Source: Bacillota bacterium (GTDB lineage: Bacteria; Bacillota; Bacilli; Paenibacillales; Paenibacillaceae). Taken from it: DNA of 64,000 bases. The stretch covers positions 1 to 64,000 of the forward strand of contig JAEWAQ010000048.1 of NCBI GenBank assembly GCA_023391635.1, written 5' to 3'. The notes below the pieces were generated by a model. That model worked only from the letters and a program-made list of their open reading frames with translations, ran no database searches and was not told the origin of the DNA. Both the position numbers and the translations under genes were made by a program. The stretch's first letter is position 1; the number at the start of each line of letters is the position of its first letter. Shown here one piece after another: positions 51,849 through 60,050 of the stretch.

Positions 51849-52478
51849 TTAGTCCTGTAAATGGGCGGCATGCGGGCAATATTGCCGCATCAGGGCTGCG
51901 GTCTCGGCGTCGAGTGGGCGGCTTCGATCATGCAATTGCCGCATGACGGACGTTCTTACGTCTTCCTTCAGATTTTGGCCGAACTTGAACTTGGCGGTCA
52001 TCGTCTCGATGTCTATCCGCACGACGGACACGCCCTTAAGGCGGGGAATGTAATCTCGATCGGCAGCGGCAATCGCTTTGTACCCGCCTTCGGGCTGCAG
52101 CTTGTGCATGAACGCTTCCATCACGGCGGCTTTCTCCTCCAGTTCTTCGACGATAAGTGCGCGGCCGCGGACCAACACGGATTTGAAGTAGGTGGAAGCC
52201 GGGCAGGCCATTAAGGGGTCCGTAAAGTAGGATGGAATGATGGCGAACTCCTTGGCGACGGTGAATGTTACTCGCGGATCGGCGGAGATGGATGCCATTT
52301 TCTCACCGATTCGCGATCCGTGAAAATAAACCGCGTCCGCGTGATAAACGTAGTTGAGCGGTGTAATGCCCGGCCATCCGTCCGGCCCGATCGTGCCCAG
52401 GAACCCGTGCGTCATCTCGGCGAGGAATGCTTCGGTCTCTCCGCGGTTTTCCGCCATGTCGAATTCTTTTCTCCTCAT
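51849..52478 (-). CDS. Pyridoxamine 5'-phosphate oxidase-like (NimA-type) flavoprotein
   Basis: The 209-residue protein has a PNPOx-like split barrel: FLGTIGPDGWPGITPLNYVYHADAVYFHGSRIGEKM, VTFTVAKEF, and a later YKAIAAADRDYIPRLKGVSVVRIDIETMTAKFKFGQN. This is the NimA-like subgroup, which binds FMN or heme and reduces small molecules. It is not the vitamin B6 enzyme itself by pattern. It is divergent from the MocR gene with overlapping promoters, so the regulator probably controls it. Confidence 0.85.
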   Translation of the reverse strand: MRRKEFDMAENRGETEAFLAEMTHGFLGTIGPDGWPGITPLNYVYHADAVYFHGSRIGEKMASISADPRVTFTVAKEFAIIPSYFTDPLMACPASTYFKSVLVRGRALIVEELEEKAAVMEAFMHKLQPEGGYKAIAAADRDYIPRLKGVSVVRIDIETMTAKFKFGQNLKEDVRTSVMRQLHDRSRPLDAETAALMRQYCPHAAHLQD

Positions 52479-52525
52479 GTTCGTTTCCTCTTTTCATTAG
52501 GCAGGTTGGTGTGAAGTTGTTTCCC

Positions 52526-52584
52526 ATCATAGAGTGTATATTGACAAGTGAAAAGGACCAATTCATATTAATTTTAATGGACCA
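52526..52584. promoter_or_regulatory. Overlapping divergent promoters with GGACCA direct repeats
   Basis: Rightward: TTGACA (52541-52546), 17 bases, CATATT (52564-52569) for the MocR gene. Leftward: TTTTCA, 17 bases, TATGAT (complement at 52526-52531) for the flavoprotein gene. GGACCA occurs at 52555-52560 and 52579-52584, a 24-base period flanking the rightward -10. MocR/GabR-type regulators bind short direct repeats, so this is a good candidate operator. Confidence 0.65.
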
Positions 52585-52630
52585 TTTATCATTGGATGCA
52601 CGGGATGTTAGTGTTAGGAGGGGGGGGCGT

Positions 52631-54088
52631 ATGGAGTTCGTGTTCCAAACAGGGTTGCGGCAGCTGTATGAGCGTTATTATGAAGCGATCGGGAAAAAAA
52701 CGCCGGCGATATTCGAAGCGTTGCGCGAAGCGATCGTGACCGGTGTGATCCCGGGCGGCGTCAGACTGCCTTCGACACGCGGCATGGCGGCTTTGTATGG
52801 CTTGTCGCGCGGTTCGGTCAATATCGCTTACGAGATGCTGGCGGCGGAAGGATATGTCGGAGCGCACACCGGCAGAGGCACTTACGTGACTTACGCGCCA
52901 GCCGTTCTGCGCGCACCTGGCCAGCACGCGGATGAAGCTGTGCCTACGCTTACGCCGTGGGCGATGCGGCTGTCCGAAGTGCCGGATCGTCACGGCGTTG
53001 CAGCGGGTGGGATCGATCTGACTCCGGGATTGGCGGATGCCGGGTTGTTCCCGACGGATGCCTGGAAACGGGTGATGTACGAGGAGGTGCGTCGATTTGC
53101 GGGCAGACAATATGAAGATGCCTTTGTACCCGAGGGCCATGTGCTGCTCAGGGAAGCCATCGCGCAGCATCTGGCTCGCGAACGGGGAATCGCGACGGCC
53201 CCGGACCAGGTCGTCATCACGAACGGCTCGATGCAAGCGATCGCGCTGCTGTGCATGCTGCTTGTCCGCGAAGGAGATCCGGTCGTCATCGAGAACCCGA
53301 GCTATACCGGCATCGTCCGCGGCGTGCGGACGGCCGGCGGCTTGCCCGTGCCGGCGAAGACAGACCTGGAAGGGATCGTGCCGCAGGCATGGGACGCGAG
53401 GCTGCTGTTCGTAACCCCGGGCAGGCAATTCCCGACAGGGGCCGTGTTATCCCCGGCTCGTCGCAAACATTTGATCGAATGGGCATCCGAGCGCGGAGCA
53501 TACATCGTGGAGGACGATTACGACAGTGAATTCCGCTGGGGAGGCCGCCCGGTAGAGCCGCTCAAGACGCTTGACCGGGAAGGCCGGGTCGTCTATCTCG
53601 GTTCGTTCTCCAAGACGATCGTATCGGATTTGCGCATTGGTTACGCGGTTGTGCCGCAAGCGCTGGCAGAGCCGTTCCGGCGGGCGAAATATTGGATCGA
53701 GCCGCATCCTTCCGCAATCATGGAGCAGCGGGCGTTGGCACGATTCATGGCAGAGGGTGGATATGCCCGGCATCTTCGCGCGATGCAGCGGTCAGTCGGT
53801 CGTCGGTTGGCTGCGTTTCGGCATACGTTGCAAGAGGTTGTTAGGGACAGCTTCGAATTGTATCCGTCGGATGCGGGCTTGCAGCTTTTCGCGCGCTGGC
53901 GCGGCGACCTGGAAAGTTATGAGCGGCTGAAAAGGGAAGCGGCAACGCTCGGCGTCACTTGGGCGGACGGATCGGCTTATTGGTGGCATGGTGAAGGGCC
54001 GGCATCGGCGCTGTTCGGATTCGCGCACTTGCCGGAGGAGTTACTCGTGGAAGCGGTCAGGCGTATCGAAACGGCGCTGGGCAAGTAA
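52631..54088 (+). CDS. MocR/GabR-type transcriptional regulator
   Basis: The 485-residue protein joins a GntR winged HTH (about 15-80, AIVTGVIPGGVRLPSTRGMAALYGLSRGSVNIAY) to an aminotransferase-fold domain with the PLP lysine K328 in LGSFSKTIVSDLRIGY and VEDDYDSEFRW before it. Members sense PLP, GABA or related ligands. ATG 52631 lies behind a ribosome site that contains eight consecutive G residues. It is divergent from the PNPOx-like gene. Confidence 0.93.
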   Translation: MEFVFQTGLRQLYERYYEAIGKKTPAIFEALREAIVTGVIPGGVRLPSTRGMAALYGLSRGSVNIAYEMLAAEGYVGAHTGRGTYVTYAPAVLRAPGQHADEAVPTLTPWAMRLSEVPDRHGVAAGGIDLTPGLADAGLFPTDAWKRVMYEEVRRFAGRQYEDAFVPEGHVLLREAIAQHLARERGIATAPDQVVITNGSMQAIALLCMLLVREGDPVVIENPSYTGIVRGVRTAGGLPVPAKTDLEGIVPQAWDARLLFVTPGRQFPTGAVLSPARRKHLIEWASERGAYIVEDDYDSEFRWGGRPVEPLKTLDREGRVVYLGSFSKTIVSDLRIGYAVVPQALAEPFRRAKYWIEPHPSAIMEQRALARFMAEGGYARHLRAMQRSVGRRLAAFRHTLQEVVRDSFELYPSDAGLQLFARWRGDLESYERLKREAATLGVTWADGSAYWWHGEGPASALFGFAHLPEELLVEAVRRIETALGK

Positions 54089-54128
54089 GCTGGCGGATGA
54101 GAGCGGCTCTGGTGATGTGTTGGAAATC

Positions 54129-54434
54129 GGACGCACCAGCTAACCGCCGTAAGCGGACGAAACCCGGCTACAACGGCGCGGACGCACCAGCTAACCGCCG
54201 TAAGCGGGCGAATCCCGGTTGCAGCGGTGCGGACGCACCAGCTAACCGCCGTAAGCGGAGGAAGCCCGGCTGCAGCGGCGCGGACGCACCAGCTAACCGC
54301 CGTAAGCGGGCGAAACCCGGCTGCAGCGGCGCGGACGCACCAGCTAACTGCCGTAAGCGGGCGAAACCCGGCTGCAGCGGCGTGGACGCACCAGCTAGCC
54401 GCCGTAAGCGGACGAACCCCGGCTACAACGCCCT
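54129..54434. repeat. Tandem array, six 51-bp units
   Basis: Units begin at 54129, 54180, 54231, 54282, 54333 and 54384, each starting GGACGCACCAGCTA, with no spacers between them. Each unit holds a CCGC-CGTAA-GCGG hairpin and a CTGCAG or CTACAA core. Units differ by a few bases. The period is a multiple of three, so one frame stays open (17-aa repeats, DAPANRRKR...PGCSGA), but no ribosome site leads it. The array overlaps the last codons of thpR by 12 bases. Confidence 0.95.
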
Positions 54435-55244
54435 AAACTGCCACTCTTCCAGTCTCTCGTAGCTTGGGCGGCGGCCCAAGTGAGAGCGGAACAGCGTGAG
54501 ACGGTCCGCCGTCCAAGCGAAGGACTCGCTCTCGTCGCCATCGAATGTCATCGCAACAGACTCTTGCCATACCGCACGAATTGTCTTCTCGTCACAGCCT
54601 GCACCGCTTTGACGCGCAAGCGTCAAGTGCGGTCGGAACGGCCGCTCGTCCAGCGCGAAGCCTGCCGCTGAGAGACCGGGCGCCAGCGCTGCGTGCAACT
54701 GCCGCAGTCGGCGGGGTTCGCATGCCTTGCCAGCTTCATCATGCTCGCCAGACCGTTCAAATCTGCCAAAATCGCCAGGCTCACCAAATTCACCAGACCC
54801 ACCAGACCCACCAGACCCACCGCCCTCACCGGATCCATCAGTCCCAGCAGCCTTAGCGGACCCACCGGACTGACCCGTCACGATGGCTGCCGGAGTGTCA
54901 GGCGATGCGACGGATTGACCCGTCGCCCCGCTACCCGTCCCGCTCGGCTCGGCGACGCCCAACCACAGAATGCGCGGCGCGTGCGGCGGGCCGAACGTGC
55001 CGGGCGCGGTCAGCGCCAGCCCCATCGGATCCGTCGCGGCAGCGGCTGCCGCCATGGCGGCGCGAAGGGCACTCAGTTGATCCTCCCGCGTATCCCCGAG
55101 AAAATGTAGCGTAATGTGCAGGTCGGCGGGATGCGTCCATTTGCGAAAAGGCAATTCAGTTTTCATTCGGCCAAGAACGACCGTAAGGCGCTCGATAACG
55201 ATCTCTGACAGAGTAATTCCGACAAAAAGACGAAGATTATCCAC
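54423..55244 (-). CDS. thpR: RNA 2',3'-cyclic phosphodiesterase (LigT/ThpR) with Gly/Ser-rich insertion
   Basis: The 273-residue protein has the two HxT motifs of the 2H phosphoesterases, H43 (HITLHFLG) and H206 (HLTLAR), at normal surroundings. Between them is an insertion of about 80 residues, rich in Gly, Ser, Ala and Thr, coded in part by 9-bp tandem repeats near 54791-54820. It makes the protein longer than the usual 180-190 residues. It cleaves cyclic phosphate ends of RNA. Start at GTG 55244 behind GGGGTGAT. Confidence 0.87.
   Translation of the reverse strand: MDNLRLFVGITLSEIVIERLTVVLGRMKTELPFRKWTHPADLHITLHFLGDTREDQLSALRAAMAAAAAATDPMGLALTAPGTFGPPHAPRILWLGVAEPSGTGSGATGQSVASPDTPAAIVTGQSGGSAKAAGTDGSGEGGGSGGSGGSGEFGEPGDFGRFERSGEHDEAGKACEPRRLRQLHAALAPGLSAAGFALDERPFRPHLTLARQSGAGCDEKTIRAVWQESVAMTFDGDESESFAWTADRLTLFRSHLGRRPSYERLEEWQFRAL
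54791..54820. repeat. 9-bp tandem repeats inside thpR
   Basis: The unit CACCAGACC (GGTCTGGTG on the coding strand) is repeated in tandem about three times and encodes a GSGGSGG-type stretch within the low-complexity insertion of thpR. Confidence 0.8.
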
Positions 55245-55305
55245 TAAGATCACCCCATTCGTTCGGAAATAACACAATTTTCACGGAAAATGTGTCTGTC
55301 TTCTG

Positions 55306-55334
55306 TTGCCCCGACTGATTCCCTTTGTTATGAT
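55306..55334 (+). promoter_or_regulatory. Promoter of serC
   Basis: TTGCCC (55306-55311), 17 bases, and TATGAT (55329-55334) lie 37 bases before the serC start. Confidence 0.7.
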
Positions 55335-55370
55335 AAGCCTATTATGATTGATAACGAAGGTGGGAATGTC

Positions 55371-56459
55371 ATGGCTAGCCGCGCTTACAATTTCAATGCC
55401 GGGCCCGCTGCGCTGCCGCTGGAAGTTCTGCAGCAGGCGCAGGAGCAATTCGTCGATTTCGAGGGAACGGGAATGTCTCTCATGGAGATGTCTCACCGCG
55501 GCAAATCCTATGACCACGTACATTTTGAGACGGAGGCACTGCTGCGCGAATTGCTGCAGATTCCGGACGGGTACAAGGTGCTGTTCCTGCAAGGCGGCGC
55601 CAGCACGCAGTTTGCCATGGTGCCGATGAACCTGCTCGCGCCAGGGCGCACGGCCGCCTATGTCAATACGGGCGCATGGGCAACGAAGGCGATCAAGGAA
55701 GCGAAGATGTTCGGCGATGTCGCGATTGCCGCATCCTCGGAAGACGACAGCTTCATGCGAGTTCCGGATGCGGGCGAATTGCAAGTTCCGGAAAAAGCTG
55801 CTTATGTGCATCTGACCAGCAACGAGACGATCGGCGGAACGCAATGGGCCGCGTATCCCGATACCGGATCTGTGCCGCTCGTCGGCGATTTGTCCAGCGA
55901 TATTTTGTGCCGTCCTCTGAACGTTGCCCAATTCGGTCTGATCTATGCCGGCGCGCAGAAAAATCTCGGACCGTCGGGCGTCACGATCGTCATCATCCGG
56001 GAAGATCTTGTCGGCAAGCCGACATTGACCGTCCCGACGATGCTGCAATACAAGACGCATGCATCGAAGGACTCGCTCTACAATACGCCGCCTACTTTCG
56101 CCGTCTATATGGTCAATCTGGTCCTCAAATGGCTGAAGGCGCAAGGCGGTGCTGCGGCGGTAGAGCGCGTGAACCGGGAGAAGGCGGACCTGTTGTACCG
56201 GGCGATCGACGGCAGCGGCGGTTACTACAAAGGGTGCGCGCAGGCGGGCAGCCGCTCGATCATGAACGTCACGTTCCGGATGGCCAGCGAGGAACTCGAG
56301 CAGCAATTCGTCAAGGAATCGACGGCGGCCGGCTTCGTCGGCTTGAAGGGCCATCGCGATGTCGGCGGTTTACGGGCTTCCATCTATAACGCGGTACCGC
56401 TCGAGCATGTCCGCGCGCTGACCGATTTCATGCAGTCCTTCCAACAGCGCAACGGCTAA
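55371..56459 (+). CDS. serC: Phosphoserine aminotransferase
   Basis: The 362-residue enzyme opens with YNFNAGPAALPLEVL and keeps FLQGGASTQFAMVP, the GDLSSDIL aspartate and the PLP lysine K197 in YAGAQKNLGPSGVT. It converts 3-phosphohydroxypyruvate to phosphoserine in the serine route (and can act in vitamin B6 synthesis in some bacteria). Start at ATG 55371 behind GAAGGTGG; an earlier in-frame ATG would precede the promoter. trmL follows 23 bases after the stop. Confidence 0.97.
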   Translation: MASRAYNFNAGPAALPLEVLQQAQEQFVDFEGTGMSLMEMSHRGKSYDHVHFETEALLRELLQIPDGYKVLFLQGGASTQFAMVPMNLLAPGRTAAYVNTGAWATKAIKEAKMFGDVAIAASSEDDSFMRVPDAGELQVPEKAAYVHLTSNETIGGTQWAAYPDTGSVPLVGDLSSDILCRPLNVAQFGLIYAGAQKNLGPSGVTIVIIREDLVGKPTLTVPTMLQYKTHASKDSLYNTPPTFAVYMVNLVLKWLKAQGGAAAVERVNREKADLLYRAIDGSGGYYKGCAQAGSRSIMNVTFRMASEELEQQFVKESTAAGFVGLKGHRDVGGLRASIYNAVPLEHVRALTDFMQSFQQRNG

Positions 56460-56482
56460 GCGGGATGAAAGGTGAGGTAGCT

Positions 56483-56947
56483 ATGCCGTTCAATATCGTG
56501 CTGGTGGAGCCGGAAATTCCCGCCAATACGGGCAACATCGCCCGGACTTGCGCGGCGACCGGCACCCACCTGCATCTGGTTCGTCCGCTTGGATTTTCGA
56601 CCGATGACCGTATCCTGAAACGAGCGGGTTTGGATTACTGGTATGCCGTAAATATAACCTATTACGATTCCTTCGAGGAGGTCGGTCAGGCGCATCCGCA
56701 TGGCCGATTCTTCTTTGCCAGCACGAGGGCGAGCAAGCGCTATTCCGATTTTGCATATCGCGAGGGAGACTTTTTCGTGTTCGGCAAGGAGACGAAGGGA
56801 CTGCCCCAATCGCTGCTCGATCAACATCCGGAAACTTGCATGCGATTGCCCATGACGGACAAGGTTCGCTCGCTGAATTTGGCGAATACGGCTGCCATCG
56901 TCATCTATGAAGCGCTCCGGCAGACGGGATTTGCGGCCATGGAGTAA
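56483..56947 (+). CDS. trmL: tRNA (cytidine(34)-2'-O)-methyltransferase
   Basis: The 154-residue SPOUT enzyme opens with FNIVLVEPEIPANTGNIARTCAA and ends with the SAM-binding knot residues MTDKVRSLNLANTAAIV. FGKETKGLP lies between. It methylates the wobble base of tRNA-Leu. ATG 56483 follows AAAGGTGAGG. It is probably co-transcribed with serC, a common linkage. Confidence 0.95.
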   Translation: MPFNIVLVEPEIPANTGNIARTCAATGTHLHLVRPLGFSTDDRILKRAGLDYWYAVNITYYDSFEEVGQAHPHGRFFFASTRASKRYSDFAYREGDFFVFGKETKGLPQSLLDQHPETCMRLPMTDKVRSLNLANTAAIVIYEALRQTGFAAME

Positions 56948-57132
56948 GTTTGGAATCGTGTTTGACATTTCATGCACGTTCCTCATCAAATCGTTGATTA
57001 TGTCGAAATTTGCAAGATATTAAGAAAATAATGCTGCAAGAAGGAAATTGGCGTCCTTTAGCGAAACATATAGATTGGCTAAAAGGTTTCAGCTTACTAG
57101 CTAGAAATGCCATGGAATGGGAGGAACAGATT

Positions 57133-57375
57133 TTGAAACCTGCAGGCGTAGTCCGGAAAGTCGACCAATTGGGTCGTATCGTATTGCCCAAATCATTGCG
57201 TAAACGTTACCAGATGAACGAAGGGGATCCAGTGGAAATATTGGTGCAAGGCGACCATATTATCCTGGAGCGTTATCGCCCTCGCTGCGTGTTTTGTTCG
57301 TCGATGGAAGGCGTCGGTGAATTTAAAGAACGGTATGTATGCGCTGCTTGCATGAAGGACATGCAAGGTCTGTAA
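57133..57375 (+). CDS. abrB: AbrB-family transition-state regulator
   Basis: The 80-residue protein has the AbrB swapped-hairpin motif VVRKVDQLGRIVLPKSLRKRY and a C-terminal part with CVFC...CAAC, a possible zinc-binding pair typical of Paenibacillus-type AbrB. AbrB binds DNA as a tetramer and represses post-exponential genes. I chose TTG 57133 because GGGAGG lies eight bases ahead. An ATG at 57112 and earlier starts are in frame but lack that support. Confidence 0.88.
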   Translation: MKPAGVVRKVDQLGRIVLPKSLRKRYQMNEGDPVEILVQGDHIILERYRPRCVFCSSMEGVGEFKERYVCAACMKDMQGL

Positions 57376-57461
57376 GCCCACGGATTTTGCACGTTACAAA
57401 GATCGCCCGATCTGCCGCCAGGCGCGAGCTGCGGGCGATTGTTTGCACGGGCACGAAAAGA

Positions 57462-57502
57462 AATAGGCCAGGCTCCCGATCGACAGGCGAGCCTGGCCTA
57501 TT
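57462..57502. terminator. Bidirectional terminator between abrB and the 47-aa gene
   Basis: AATAGGCCAGGCTC and GAGCCTGGCCTATT pair perfectly over 14 bases around a 13-base loop. The minus strand then reads ATTTCTTTTC, a good T-rich end for the small minus gene. Confidence 0.88.
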
Positions 57503-57511
57503 CAATTCCAA

Positions 57512-57655
57512 TCAAAGTCCTTTGGTCTTGTCGTCGTTGAAGGACGAAGTCAGGATCGCACCAAGGAACAAAACTGCGACAACCACGACTACCCAGAATT
57601 TGCCGGACATGCCGAAGAGTTCGATCGACCGTTCGGTCGCTTCCGCCAGGAACAT
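57512..57655 (-). CDS. Small membrane protein, 47 aa
   Basis: An ATG at 57655 behind GCGGAGGTG opens a 47-codon frame. The protein begins MFLAEATERSIELFG, has one strongly hydrophobic helix (FWVVVVVAVLFLGAIL), and ends SSFNDDKTKGL. It has a -10 TATAAT 27 bases upstream (57682-57687 on the plus strand) and the 14-bp terminator downstream, so it looks like an independent gene. No family recognised. A single-pass membrane peptide is the safest reading. Confidence 0.7.
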   Translation of the reverse strand: MFLAEATERSIELFGMSGKFWVVVVVAVLFLGAILTSSFNDDKTKGL

Positions 57656-57784
57656 TGTGCACACCTCCGCTTAACTGCCTCTATTATACCCAACCCTTAG
57701 CAAAAAGAAAACGTAAAATGTTGTGAACACGCTCGCATCCCGCATAGGATAGTGACAGACGAAAAGTCGGTCAGGAGGGAGCGC

Positions 57785-58921
57785 ATGACCAAGATCATCA
57801 ACTGGATGGGAGGCTGGCCGAGAGAAGGATTGATCCCTGCCTCGGAATGGGAAGAAAGGCTGGCCGAAGCTGCCGATCGCGATCGTGGCGCAGGCGCCTC
57901 CGGCTTGGCGATGTCGCAGCAGGTCGACCGATTGCAATCGATCATTACGGGGTGGCTTTGGGGGAGCAAGCCGCAACAAAGCCAGGCAAGCTTGATCATG
58001 GCTAGAGGCGCAGACGCCGTCTTGCAAAGGTTAGTCAGACAATCTTTGGCTCCGGGGAACGCCGTGCTAGTCGACCGTCTCACTTCGCGATCGGCGCTGC
58101 AAGTCTTCCGTAAGGCAGGAGTAAGAATTGGCGTGGTGGCCGGCGATAGGCACGGCATGGATCCGGATGCGCTGCGAGCCGCCATTGTCCGGCATAGACC
58201 GCGGCTGGTCTATGCGGCTCCTGCCTGCTCCGATCCGGAAGGCAGAGTATGGCCGCAGCATCGGACGCAAGCGATAAGCGCCATATGCCGTGATGCCGGC
58301 GTTCTGATGCTGCGTGATGACCGGCAGGAACCGCTTATTTATGACGAAACCAGCCACGGAGACGGCGCAAACTCACTTATCGAGCCGGGCATTGTATCGC
58401 TTGGACAACTGCCGCCCGGATGGGTTGGCGGGATGAAGTTCGGGTGGGCGGCCGGACATGTCGAGTTGCTGGGCAAATGGTTCCCGGAGTCGGACGATCA
58501 TGTCGATTCAGACCGTCTGGTCATGTCGCCTTTAGAGTTGCAGGTGTTGTCGGAGCTGCTGGCAGATCAGCCGTTGTCAGAGCAGATCGCGATGATTCGC
58601 ATTCGCTGCAAGGCGCGCATGGAGCAGATTACCGGTTTGCTGACGCAATTGCCGCTATCCGGGCTGCGTTGGCACAAACCCGACGGCGGAATGCATCTGT
58701 GGCTGACCTTGCCCGAAGGGCTGGAAGGGGAGACGCTGTTGCGCGGCGCCTGGCTGAGGGGCTTGATGTTTCAGCCCGGGGCGCCATTCTATGCGGCCGA
58801 TCCGGAACCCAATAAGATTCGGTTGACGTTCGCGGACAGCGATGAACGACAGATGAAGCAGGGCGTGAATAGACTGTTCGATACCGTTCAGGATTTCCTT
58901 GGCCGTTCCGCGTCCGATTGA
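57785..58921 (+). CDS. Aminotransferase-like protein lacking the PLP lysine
   Basis: The 378-residue protein follows the class I/II aminotransferase domain of MocR/YcxD-type proteins: a large domain with VDRLTSRSALQVFRKAGVRIG, YAAPACSDPEGRVW, and an aspartate in LMLRDDRQEPLIYDE. Where the PLP lysine should stand, SFSKTLAPG, it reads SLGQLPPG with Q208. The DNA-binding HTH of MocR is also absent. So it is probably not a standard transaminase; it may bind ligand or be degrading. AGGAGGG precedes the ATG. Confidence 0.8.
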   Translation: MTKIINWMGGWPREGLIPASEWEERLAEAADRDRGAGASGLAMSQQVDRLQSIITGWLWGSKPQQSQASLIMARGADAVLQRLVRQSLAPGNAVLVDRLTSRSALQVFRKAGVRIGVVAGDRHGMDPDALRAAIVRHRPRLVYAAPACSDPEGRVWPQHRTQAISAICRDAGVLMLRDDRQEPLIYDETSHGDGANSLIEPGIVSLGQLPPGWVGGMKFGWAAGHVELLGKWFPESDDHVDSDRLVMSPLELQVLSELLADQPLSEQIAMIRIRCKARMEQITGLLTQLPLSGLRWHKPDGGMHLWLTLPEGLEGETLLRGAWLRGLMFQPGAPFYAADPEPNKIRLTFADSDERQMKQGVNRLFDTVQDFLGRSASD

Positions 58922-59910
58922 GACGCTGTGCCTGATTCGCTGCTGGAGTCCCAATGTGCGGCCCACGGCAAGCGCGAAGCCCAAACTTCGGTGACTTCCC
59001 GATAATCGCGCAGCGCTTGTTCGCCTGCAGGTGTCAGCCGGTAGATGCCTTTCTCCACGCGGGCGAACCAGCCGTATACATTGTCGCGCAGCAGCGTGCC
59101 GGGATTGGCGCAGCCGGTCCAGTCGCGGACTTGCCTCGGTGCTGACGGCCCGTGGCAATGCAGCGCCAGCGCGCATTGCAGCGACCGCTCGCGATAGGCG
59201 GTCACGAGCTTGCGCCGCGTGCTGCCGCCCGTGTTGTAGTCGCCGCTGCGCCCCGCGAATTCTCGCATCAGCCGCTCAGCCGCCTTGCGCGACCGGCGAG
59301 CGATCGGCGTTGCGCCCAGGTCATCTCCATATGTCGCAGCAGCTTCCGCAGCCACCATTGCAGCCGTTCCAGCCAAATCCGCCGCGCTAGTCGCAACAAA
59401 CGCTCCGTCGGCGCCAGCCGCGCCTAACACGCCAACCGTATCAGCCCCACTCGTCCCATCAGTCCCAATAGACATGCCCGGCACGCCAACCAAGCCGCCT
59501 GAAGCGCCAATCGGACTCGTCGCGCTCGCCATAGCCACCGCGATACTGGGCTCGCACCATACTTCGACGACCGGCGGCTTGGTCTTGTAGAACGTGACGG
59601 TCATGAAGCCGAGCCGCAGCCTGCGGCACAGCGCGGTCAACTCATGGTATCGCTGGTTGTGCGCCCCGCGCTTCGCGCGATTGCGTTCGACGGCCAGCCA
59701 CACGAGCGCGCCGGTCCTCTGCCGATCGACGCCCTGCAGCAGCAGCGGGAGCGTGAAGATGCGCTTCATCTCGACGATGGTCATCGCCTGATCTGCCGGA
59801 TGTACCGCTACAAGATCGCATCCGCGGACTTCCGCCTTGACCTCGCAGCCCCGCATTTCAAAAAAATTTTTCACCGGCGGATATAGTTCCGTTTCGCGGA
59901 CGACAGCCAC
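58888..59910 (-). CDS. DUF2161 PD-(D/E)XK phosphodiesterase-like protein with low-complexity insertion
   Basis: The 340-residue protein has the DUF2161 blocks: ETELYPPVKNFFEMRGCEVKAEVRGCDLVAV and MTIVEMKRIFTLPLLLQGVDRQ, which give the D...E-x-K nuclease-like core, and the C-terminal HCHGPSAPRQVRDWTGC and KGIYRLTPAG. Between them is an Ala/Gly-rich insertion of about 75 residues. Target unknown. GAGGGG lies before GTG 59910. The 3' end overlaps that of the convergent aminotransferase-like gene by 34 bases. Confidence 0.8.
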   Translation of the reverse strand: MAVVRETELYPPVKNFFEMRGCEVKAEVRGCDLVAVHPADQAMTIVEMKRIFTLPLLLQGVDRQRTGALVWLAVERNRAKRGAHNQRYHELTALCRRLRLGFMTVTFYKTKPPVVEVWCEPSIAVAMASATSPIGASGGLVGVPGMSIGTDGTSGADTVGVLGAAGADGAFVATSAADLAGTAAMVAAEAAATYGDDLGATPIARRSRKAAERLMREFAGRSGDYNTGGSTRRKLVTAYRERSLQCALALHCHGPSAPRQVRDWTGCANPGTLLRDNVYGWFARVEKGIYRLTPAGEQALRDYREVTEVWASRLPWAAHWDSSSESGTASQSDAERPRKS

Positions 59911-60050
59911 TCGAATGCCCCTCTTTCCATGCTTGTCGAACACATTATACCATGCCCGAACCGGGGAATAGGGGCAACTTCGTCAGCATGGCCGCATAGG
60001 ATTGTAATACTTGCGACAAGCGCCAGACAACAGAGCAAGGAGGAAGCGGG

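Noticed and set aside
54129..54434. CRISPR array
   Set aside because: Units are contiguous 51-bp copies with no unique spacers, and no cas genes lie near.
54097..54462. Protein-coding gene over the 51-bp repeats
   Set aside because: The frame is open only because the period is a multiple of three; no ribosome site or flanking domain supports it.
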